This document shows positions 1-4,858 of a stretch of DNA of 11,119 nt, in pieces. The DNA is taken from the NCBI GenBank assembly GCA_964634755.1, contig CAZWJH010000079.1:1-11119 (forward strand). Reading direction: 5' to 3'. Position numbers and translations under genes: made by a program. Source of the DNA: JALXDT01 sp964634755. Its GTDB lineage: Bacteria; Acidobacteriota; Aminicenantia; JAMOAD01. Within the stretch, counting starts at the first letter, position 1; each line of letters begins with the position of its first letter. The notes beneath the pieces are model-generated. The model searched no databases. It worked only from the letters and a program-made list of their open reading frames with translations, and had not been told where the DNA came from.

Positions 1-22
1 AAATTTTAAATTTCAAAAAAGC

Positions 23-57
23 TTGACAAACATGTTATTGTTTCATATATTGAAACA
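23..57 (+). promoter_or_regulatory. Sigma70-type promoter with palindromic operator over the -10 box
   Basis: TTGACA at 23-28 and TATATT at 46-51 are separated by exactly 17 nt, which is a near-perfect housekeeping promoter; transcription would start near 58. A perfect inverted repeat, TGTTTCA (39-45) and TGAAACA (51-57) with a 5-nt centre, straddles the -10 box. This position suits a dimeric repressor that blocks RNA polymerase. Promoter and repeat are seen directly; the repressor is inferred and its family cannot be told from the site. The downstream target would be the leader ORF and probably the peptide/propeller cluster. Confidence 0.7.
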
Positions 58-74
58 TTAAGGCGGGAAAGAGT

Positions 75-290
75 ATGATAAGCTTTGAAAGAAAAAGTGG
101 CGAAAAGGGTATTTTAGGACGGATTAAATCTCATAAAAGCTTAATTGCTTTGATAGCTTTAAGCCCGAAGAGCTGCCGTAGAATCTTGGAAGCTTTAAGC
201 TTTGAGGCTCCTTACACACACACACACACACAATTCTCAGATTTTCCTGGAGAAAGTGTATATACGAAAAGTTTTGCAATAGCAAATTAA
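75..290 (+). CDS. Doubtful 71-aa ORF in the leader region
   Basis: This 71-codon ORF begins about 17 nt after the predicted transcription start of the 23-51 promoter. An SD-like AGGCGGG (61-67) lies 7 nt upstream of the ATG. The predicted product is basic at its N-terminal end and has no signal peptide, membrane segment or family motif that I recognise. Residues THTHT are simply the translation of an (AC)n microsatellite, and several GCTTTRA repeats lie within the ORF, which points to a low-complexity leader more than to a conserved protein. It could be a leader peptide, a decayed gene or non-coding RNA. The promoter and SD are the only support for translation. Confidence 0.25.
   Translation: MISFERKSGEKGILGRIKSHKSLIALIALSPKSCRRILEALSFEAPYTHTHTQFSDFPGESVYTKSFAIAN
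82..205 (+). repeat. GCTTTRA short repeats in the leader
   Basis: The heptamer GCTTTRA occurs five times, at 82-88, 147-153, 156-162, 192-198 and 199-205. The 10-mer AGCTTTAAGC is repeated exactly at 155-164 and 191-200. AAAGCTTAA (136-144) is a perfect 9-nt complement of TTAAGCTTT (195-203), so the transcript could fold across about 50 nt. The repeats could be protein-binding sites, RNA-structure elements or remnants of duplication; I cannot decide which. Confidence 0.45.
214..232 (+). repeat. (AC)n dinucleotide microsatellite
   Basis: An uninterrupted run of about nine and a half AC units lies inside the doubtful leader ORF. Pure dinucleotide tracts of this length are uncommon in bacterial chromosomes and prone to slipped-strand mispairing. 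If the ORF is translated, a gain or loss of one unit would shift its frame. Confidence 0.85.
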
Positions 291-304
291 AACCACCATG
301 ACCC

Positions 305-363
305 TACCTCCTGTGAAGTTTTTCAATCAAAATTAAGAAACTAAAAATATTATTTAGGGGGTG
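305..363 (+). promoter_or_regulatory. Possible RBS-sequestering stem of the first peptide gene
   Basis: The transcript at 305-313 (UACCUCCUG) can pair with 355-363 (UAGGGGGUG) over nine positions: six Watson-Crick pairs and three G-U wobbles. The second arm is the Shine-Dalgarno sequence of the gene starting at 367. The loop is about 41 nt and A/U-rich. The pairing is seen in the sequence; a regulatory role is inferred. The same ACCUCCU could also compete for the downstream GGAGG ribosome binding sites. Confidence 0.35.
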
Positions 364-366
364 AAG

Positions 367-561
367 ATGTTTAAAAGAATAATTGTTATATGTATGATAG
401 TTCTTGTTTTTATTATGCTTTATTTTGTTGTAACTTCCGGAAATTTAAAAGCTTCCTCACCACCGTTGAAATTACATGGTAAAAAAGTAACATGGGGAAT
501 ATATACCGGTTGTGATTGCACGAAGAGGGCCTATGATTGTAAGTGCGTTCTTCATTTATAG
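367..561 (+). CDS. Small exported double-CXC cysteine peptide (peptide A)
   Basis: This gene encodes a 64-aa peptide of a family I do not recognise. Residues 1-4 include a basic K-R pair and residues 5-24 are strongly hydrophobic, so it is either an uncleaved membrane anchor or a signal peptide ending near AS (29-30). The short tail ends in CDC (49-51) and CKC (58-60), a CXC-X6-CXC pattern suited to two disulfides or a metal site. An in-frame GTG lies at 361, but the SD (AGGGGG, 356-361) would abut it; ATG at 367 has a normal 5-nt spacing and is preferred. The next gene follows after 15 nt with a shared layout (hydrophobic N-terminus, W-G, then CXC...CXC), so the two look like diverged paralogues. 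Layout resembles Bacteroidetes NVEALA-type peptides near propeller genes, but the NVEALA motif itself is absent. Confidence 0.7.
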   Translation: MFKRIIVICMIVLVFIMLYFVVTSGNLKASSPPLKLHGKKVTWGIYTGCDCTKRAYDCKCVLHL

Positions 562-576
562 AAAGAGGAGGAGAAA

Positions 577-759
577 ATGAGAAAAAAAATAATTTTGTTT
601 TTGTTGATACTAAATATATTATTGATTATTACACCTCAGAGCCTTTTTTCGAAAAAAAAGGATGATCCTGTCACAAGGTGGGGATGGTGGATGCCAGGCG
701 ATGAATGTCATTGTCCGATGCCTATTCCTGTTGATTGCTTTTGTATAACTCCTAAATGA
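577..759 (+). CDS. Small exported double-CXC cysteine peptide (peptide B)
   Basis: This gene encodes a 60-aa peptide with a classic signal-like start (basic RKK, then hydrophobic residues 5-19), followed by a polar linker with KKKDD (26-30). The C-terminal part is aromatic and cysteine-rich: WGWW (35-38), then CHC (44-46) and CFC (54-56) separated by seven residues with three prolines. It shares W-G, a glycine before the cysteines and a D before the second CXC with the preceding peptide (W43-G44, C49/C51, D57, C58/C60 there). A strong SD, GAGGAGGAG (565-573), precedes the ATG. A metal-binding, disulfide-linked or modified secreted peptide is possible; the function is unknown. Histidine between the first cysteines would suit metal coordination. 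Confidence 0.75.
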   Translation: MRKKIILFLLILNILLIITPQSLFSKKKDDPVTRWGWWMPGDECHCPMPIPVDCFCITPK

Positions 760-770
760 TTATAACTAAA

Positions 771-795
771 AGGAGCAGGAGTCACTCCTGCTCCT
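771..795 (+). terminator. Strong intercistronic hairpin (partial terminator or RNA-stability element)
   Basis: AGGAGCAGGAGT (771-782) and ACTCCTGCTCCT (784-795) are perfect inverted repeats. They fold as an 11-bp stem with a three-base TCA loop, followed by GATTTT, which is only a short T-run. It may be a leaky intrinsic terminator, or a barrier to 3' decay giving more peptide mRNA than propeller mRNA. The second arm also contains ACTCCT (784-789), the exact complement of AGGAGT (821-826) in the RBS of the next gene, so an alternative RBS-masking fold exists. Confidence 0.55.
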
Positions 796-827
796 GATTT
801 TAAGACCGATTTAAGCAAGGAGGAGTA

Positions 828-1874
828 ATGAAAAAAGTATTGCTTTTATTAGTTTATTTATTATTTGTATCTATTTCTTTCGGGAAAGAGATTAAGATAG
901 TTTCAAAACTTATTTTAAATATTACAGATTTTGACAAAAAGAGCTCAGGTAAAATAATAAATCTTGAATATCCTGCAAGAATTGTTGAAGGATACAATGA
1001 GGAAATAATGGTTTTAAATGATACTTTTTTTGAAGTATTTGATAGTAAAGGAAATTACTTGAAAAAGGTTGGGAACAGGGGTCAGGGCCCCGGGGATTTT
1101 GTTGCTTATATAAAAGATGTAATCAAGTATAATAGTAACTATTATTTTCAGGATTACCCGAACAAAATATCGGTTTTTGACAAAAAATTTGTATTTGTGA
1201 AAAGTTTTTTTCTCGGGGGAGGAAAGACAAGTCCTTTTTTATATTCTTTTGATATTGACGATAGATATATATATGCCGCACAATATTATGCTAAAGTCTA
1301 TAACAAATCTTATGATTCAGTGGTAAAATATGATGAAGAAGGTAGAATAGTTTCACATTTTTTTGATAGAAAAAACATAATGGAAATTTACAAATTGCCT
1401 TTATCCCTTCCCGAAGGTTTGATTAAAGTAATAAGGTATAAAATTATCTTTTCAATATCAAGGTACCCTGTATATTGGCTTTTTGACAAAAAAGGTAAAT
1501 TAATAAGGAAAAAGTTTTTTAATTTTAAGTGGTGGAGATACCCTTTTTATGATAAGAAAGAGTATGAGAAAGAAAAGAAAAGAATAGGAGAAAGAGCCTT
1601 TACGAAAGTATTGTTTTCAGGAACAATTGCAACTAATTTCACTTTGTATGGAGATAATTTAATTGTTCATATAATAAGAAATCCGTATGATAATCCACAG
1701 CATGGTTTTATAATGATTGATAAAAATTTAAACCTGCTAATGAATTGGACACAAATCAAAGGGTATCAATATAGCGGGGCAGGTGAAAGATATATCTATT
1801 ATAGCAAAGTTTTAAGATATGATAATAAGAAAAATAGAAAAGAGGTGGAGGTTTTAAGATGCGTAATAAAATAA
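828..1874 (+). CDS. Exported six-bladed beta-propeller protein 1
   Basis: This gene encodes a 348-aa protein with a Sec signal peptide: KK at 2-3, hydrophobic core 4-17, likely cleavage after SFG (19). The mature part is rich in short beta-strands with repeated D-x-K-G turns (for example FDSKGNYLKK, 71-80). The hallmark is GNRGQGPGDF (82-91), which fits the GxxGQGPGE/D signature of the six-bladed beta-propeller family common in Bacteroidetes and some Acidobacteriota. Known members are exported, often lie beside small peptide or redoxin genes, and mostly lack an assigned function. The start is supported by GGAGG (819-823). The next gene, which encodes a second propeller, overlaps by 16 nt, so the two are probably co-translated and may act together. 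Fold call is good; ligand and role are unknown. Confidence 0.75.
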   Translation: MKKVLLLLVYLLFVSISFGKEIKIVSKLILNITDFDKKSSGKIINLEYPARIVEGYNEEIMVLNDTFFEVFDSKGNYLKKVGNRGQGPGDFVAYIKDVIKYNSNYYFQDYPNKISVFDKKFVFVKSFFLGGGKTSPFLYSFDIDDRYIYAAQYYAKVYNKSYDSVVKYDEEGRIVSHFFDRKNIMEIYKLPLSLPEGLIKVIRYKIIFSISRYPVYWLFDKKGKLIRKKFFNFKWWRYPFYDKKEYEKEKKRIGERAFTKVLFSGTIATNFTLYGDNLIVHIIRNPYDNPQHGFIMIDKNLNLLMNWTQIKGYQYSGAGERYIYYSKVLRYDNKKNRKEVEVLRCVIK

Positions 1875-2923
1875 TCAATTTCGTGCTTTTTTTTGCGATT
1901 CTCTCTTTTTGTTTAAGAGGCGGAATTACTTTGAACAAGATAGATGAGTGGAAGTCGGATTATTTATTAAAAGGAATGTACAGAGGTTCTTTTGTAAATG
2001 ATAAAGGCGAATTAATAATAATGTTGAAAAAACATGGAATTTTAAGGATGAAAGATGGTGATATTAAGATTATTTCAAAAGAAGGGCAGGGACCCGGAGA
2101 AATCTTGTTTGAAGCATCCCTATGTAAGCTCGAAAAGGGATTTGCTGATGTGGAATACCATCGAAAAATTCAGATTTTTTATTTTGATAATAAAGCAAAT
2201 AAATACAGATGGAAGAAGAATCTCTGGAGAGAAGAAAAGGGATGCACACAGTTTATTGAATCGTCATTATTTTATAAAAATAAATGGTTTTTTGGTGGAG
2301 GAGTATTTAGGAATGTGCAGGCAAAAGAGACAAAGGAGGATATAATATCACCTTTTTTTCTTAAGGTGTTTGATGATCAAGGAAAATTAATAAAGAACAT
2401 GGTGAAGCTGAAATTTGGGAAAATGATAAGAAGCTACCTTTTTAATTCATTTCTTGAGAGTAATGATGATAAAATTTATTTTGTCGTGGAAAATAAGATG
2501 CGCATATTTGTAATAGATGGGGATCGATTGATTTTAAAGGAAATTATAAACCTTAGAGAACCAAAATGTTACAAAAAATTACCTGAAAAGAATTATTATT
2601 TCGGAAGAAGAAGGGGAGATAGAAGAAATATGCGTTCATTGTATGAAGAGTGGAAAACAAATTACTCTTTAATTGTAAATTTTAAAATAATACCCGAATA
2701 TTTTGTTTTTGAGATTAGGAATTTTGGAGATGATTGTAAAAAGAAATTTGCATTGCTTTTTTATAATAAAAAAAATAGAAAACTTGAGAAAACTATTTAC
2801 ACAAATGACTTTTTATTAGCAAAAAAGGGTATGTATTTATATTTTCTTAAGGGGGGAATTCCCCGTATTGATGATGAGGCTGAGACACTAACGATTGTAT
2901 TATACAAGGTTTCTTGGAGGTAA
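1859..2923 (+). CDS. Exported six-bladed beta-propeller protein 2
   Basis: This gene encodes a 354-aa protein with a hydrophobic N-terminal export signal (about residues 6-18) after MRNK. It carries SKEGQGPGEI (73-82), matching the propeller signature in the previous protein at nearly the same position, and the rest is strand-rich with D-x-G turns (VNDKGEL 46-52, FDDQGKLIK further on). It is clearly diverged from propeller 1, so this is an old paralogue pair, not a recent duplication. The ATG lies inside the end of the upstream gene with GGAGG (1847-1851) 7 nt before it. The C20-proximal sequence LSFC is not a good lipobox because F precedes the cysteine, so a soluble periplasmic or surface protein is more likely than a lipoprotein. 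Ligand and function are unknown. Confidence 0.72.
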   Translation: MRNKIINFVLFFAILSFCLRGGITLNKIDEWKSDYLLKGMYRGSFVNDKGELIIMLKKHGILRMKDGDIKIISKEGQGPGEILFEASLCKLEKGFADVEYHRKIQIFYFDNKANKYRWKKNLWREEKGCTQFIESSLFYKNKWFFGGGVFRNVQAKETKEDIISPFFLKVFDDQGKLIKNMVKLKFGKMIRSYLFNSFLESNDDKIYFVVENKMRIFVIDGDRLILKEIINLREPKCYKKLPEKNYYFGRRRGDRRNMRSLYEEWKTNYSLIVNFKIIPEYFVFEIRNFGDDCKKKFALLFYNKKNRKLEKTIYTNDFLLAKKGMYLYFLKGGIPRIDDEAETLTIVLYKVSWR

Positions 2924-2926
2924 GAG

Positions 2927-3394
2927 ATGAAAGATAAACTTTTGAATATTTTTATATTTATACTTATTATGATTTTTTTTATTCTTTTATTGTATAAATC
3001 GGGTGTTATAAAAAAGGAAAATAAAATATTGGATTGGGAGAAGTTAATTAGTATAGAATTTTTAGATATGGAAGGTAATAAAATAAAAGCGCGAACTTTC
3101 TTGGAAAACAAAGAAAACTATATCTTAGTATTTAATATTACAGATTGTTCTTTATGTATAACTAAAGGTATTGAGGAGTTGAAGTACTTTGAAAAAAAAG
3201 GGAAAAATAGTTTTGGAATTATAATTTATGACAGGCCGGAAGAGATAAAAGGATGGTCAAGTAATTATTCGTTTAATCGATTTTATATTATAACCAAAGA
3301 AAAATATTACAAAGTTTTTATGAACAAATACACACCTGTTTTAATATATTTATATAAAAATAGAGTTAAGTGGTATAAGTATATAACACCATAG
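2927..3394 (+). CDS. Membrane-anchored thioredoxin-fold protein with CSLC motif
   Basis: This gene encodes a 155-aa protein. Residues 7-23 form one hydrophobic N-terminal anchor, so the rest should face the periplasm. The soluble domain has the thioredoxin/TlpA-like order: a beta-strand YILVFN (65-70), then CSLC (74-77) at the start of a helix, then FGIIIY (96-101), and TP (136-137) before a strand, the usual place of the cis-proline that faces the CXXC. This supports thiol-disulfide exchange; direction (reductase or oxidase) cannot be told. The domain is short and low in similarity to classic TlpA. It starts 3 nt after the previous stop with GGAGG (2916-2920), so it belongs to the propeller operon. 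The cysteine-rich peptides upstream are obvious candidate substrates, which is an inference. Confidence 0.65.
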   Translation: MKDKLLNIFIFILIMIFFILLLYKSGVIKKENKILDWEKLISIEFLDMEGNKIKARTFLENKENYILVFNITDCSLCITKGIEELKYFEKKGKNSFGIIIYDRPEEIKGWSSNYSFNRFYIITKEKYYKVFMNKYTPVLIYLYKNRVKWYKYITP

Positions 3395-3466
3395 AGGGAG
3401 AAAAATTTTTAATATTAGTTCGATAATTGATAAATTAAATATTGGGAGCACAAAGGAGAAATAGAA

Positions 3467-3538
3467 ATGGCTGATTATCGAAGAATAAGGAATATACTAA
3501 AACAGCAAAAAACCAAGACAAAAAACAGAAGCTACTAA
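3467..3538 (+). CDS. Doubtful 23-aa basic ORF in the efflux leader
   Basis: This short ORF has a good SD (AAGGAGA about 7 nt upstream of the ATG) and encodes a highly basic peptide starting MADYRRIRNILKQQ and ending in a run of K, T, N and R residues, with no cysteine or signal peptide. It could be a leader peptide of the efflux operon, the remnant of a regulator gene, or chance. The rest of the gap at 3395-3630 holds no other convincing gene and no clear terminator. Confidence 0.25.
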   Translation: MADYRRIRNILKQQKTKTKNRSY

Positions 3539-3581
3539 GGGGAAAATATATAGTGTGAAATCTTTGTTTTTCTTATTTTCC

Positions 3582-3608
3582 TTGAAAAATTACAGAATCT
3601 GTTATAAA
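3582..3608 (+). promoter_or_regulatory. Candidate weak promoter and palindrome for the efflux operon
   Basis: TTGAAA (3582-3587) and TATAAA (3603-3608) resemble -35 and -10 boxes, but the 15-nt spacing is shorter than optimal. Between them lies ACAGA-A-TCTGT (3592-3602), extended by AT pairs to an imperfect 17-bp palindrome (3589-3605). Efflux operons are commonly controlled by a local TetR- or MarR-type repressor, and this would be a sensible operator position. No regulator gene is in the window. The RBS of the adaptor gene (AGGAG, 3620-3624) follows. Confidence 0.35.
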
Positions 3609-3630
3609 TTTGATTATTTAGGAGAAGGGG

Positions 3631-4857
3631 ATGAAAAAGGCGATTAGGTTTTTTTTGATTTTTCTTATTGTTGCGGGAATAGGTTTTGTCGGATGTAAGA
3701 TTGCTAAAAACATAGGTTCGGATAAGGATAATCAGGACAAAACCGAAACAGCTGTCAAAGAAAACAGTAAAAGTGAGGAAGCTCCGCTTCCCGTAAAGGT
3801 CGTTAAAATCAGAAAAGGGGATTTGCCTCTGAGATTAAGGGTGTCCGCTGTTACTGAGGTAAGACAGAAAGCTGCCATAAAAGCTGAGATTTCTGGAAAA
3901 GTTGCTGAAGTGAGGAAAAAAATCGGAGACAGGGTTAAAAAAGGAGAGCTAATCATAAGGATAGATGATAAGGAGATGAAACTTGCTCTTAAAAAAGCCG
4001 AAGCCGAAAGGCTTCAGGCTCTTTCAAAATACATAGTGAATACCGAGGGTTTTAATTCTTATATTTCTTCTGAAAAGAAAAAGGGAATAAATGAAAAAAA
4101 GTCAGCTTATGAGAAGGCTTTAAAACTTTACAAAGAGGGAAAAATCACGGAAAAAGAGCTCCACGCTGCGGAGGATGAGCTTTTAAAAGCCATGATTGAA
4201 AGCGGAGCAATGAGGGAACAGGTTCAGAAGGTGGTATTAGGACTTACACAGGCTGAGCTTAATCTTACAAAGGCAAGGCTTGATTATGAGAGGACAAGGA
4301 TTAAAGCTCCTTTTTCCGGAATCATATCAAAATTGGATGTATCTGAAGGTGAAACAGTATCCGCAGGTACTGAGCTTTTTAAAATTATTAATCTTAACTC
4401 CATTTATTTAAAGGCTTTTGTCCTTGAGACTGAGGCATCAAAAATCAGGGAAGGGATGAGAGTCAGAATCAAATTCGTGGGTTTTCCCGGGAAGGTTTTT
4501 TACGGAAAAATCTTTGCAATAAGCCCTGAACTCAGTGAGAAAGAGGAGACATTGCCTGTGTACATATCCTTGAAAAATCCAGGCTATCTCAGAGCAGGTA
4601 TGAGAGCGGAGGCGGAGATAGAGTATAAAATTCTTAAGGATGTTATAATTGTGCCGAGAAAGGCCATACTTGTTAGATCCGAAAGGCCTCTTGTTTTTGT
4701 TGTGGAAAATAATATAGCGCTCTGGAGATACATAGAGATGGGGAAGCAAAACAGCGAAGATGTTGAAATCAAAAGCGGAGTTGAAGAAGGGGAGCTTGTC
4801 ATTGTTGAGGGACAGCTTACCCTTGCCCATCAGTCAAAAGTCAGAATAGTCAAATAA
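3631..4857 (+). CDS. RND efflux periplasmic adaptor (membrane fusion protein, HlyD/AcrA family)
   Basis: This gene encodes a 408-aa adaptor that would link an inner-membrane RND permease to an outer-membrane channel. Residues 4-20 are hydrophobic and end at GFVGC (18-22); C22 may be lipidated, although F at -3 is atypical for a lipobox. A charged linker follows (28-52). Two half-lipoyl motifs flank the hairpin: about 82-113 (KAEISGKVAEV...VKKGELI) and 225-254 (KAPFSGIISKL...VSAGTELF). The helical hairpin spans about 114-222. Its tip has K162, L166 and T173 where AcrA has the R-L-S motif that contacts TolC, suggesting a TolC-type partner, which is not in the window. The beta-barrel (about 255-335) and membrane-proximal domain complete the protein. 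AGGAG (3620-3624) supports the start; the permease gene begins 1 nt after the stop. Confidence 0.92.
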   Translation: MKKAIRFFLIFLIVAGIGFVGCKIAKNIGSDKDNQDKTETAVKENSKSEEAPLPVKVVKIRKGDLPLRLRVSAVTEVRQKAAIKAEISGKVAEVRKKIGDRVKKGELIIRIDDKEMKLALKKAEAERLQALSKYIVNTEGFNSYISSEKKKGINEKKSAYEKALKLYKEGKITEKELHAAEDELLKAMIESGAMREQVQKVVLGLTQAELNLTKARLDYERTRIKAPFSGIISKLDVSEGETVSAGTELFKIINLNSIYLKAFVLETEASKIREGMRVRIKFVGFPGKVFYGKIFAISPELSEKEETLPVYISLKNPGYLRAGMRAEAEIEYKILKDVIIVPRKAILVRSERPLVFVVENNIALWRYIEMGKQNSEDVEIKSGVEEGELVIVEGQLTLAHQSKVRIVK

Positions 4858-4858
4858 G

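Noticed and set aside
237..299. Minus-strand 20-codon ORF with a perfect AGGAGGT SD about 7 nt upstream
   Set aside because: It is very short, has no minus-strand promoter that I can see, and the SD is explained equally well as an anti-SD arm of the + strand leader. It is kept only as an alternative in the leader finding.
348..353. TATTAT as a -10 box for a separate promoter of peptide A
   Set aside because: It lies 3 nt before the SD, so the transcript would lack a usable ribosome binding site, and no -35 box sits at the right distance.
1..360. CRISPR array, tRNA or insertion-sequence end in the leader
   Set aside because: The GCTTTRA repeats are too short and irregular for CRISPR, no cloverleaf is visible, and there are no paired terminal inverted repeats or transposase fragments.
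361..366. GTG at 361 as the start of peptide A
   Set aside because: The SD (356-361) would overlap the start codon. ATG at 367 has normal spacing.
1859..1930. Lipobox in propeller 2 (LSFC)
   Set aside because: A phenylalanine directly before the cysteine does not fit signal peptidase II sites.
2797..3111. Minus-strand 104-codon ORF across the propeller 2/thioredoxin junction
   Set aside because: It is the complement of two good + strand genes, has no recognisable motif, and its codons mirror A/T-rich coding sequence.
4438..4830. Minus-strand 130-codon ORF within the adaptor gene
   Set aside because: The + strand adaptor here has clear family motifs along its whole length, so this is a shadow frame.
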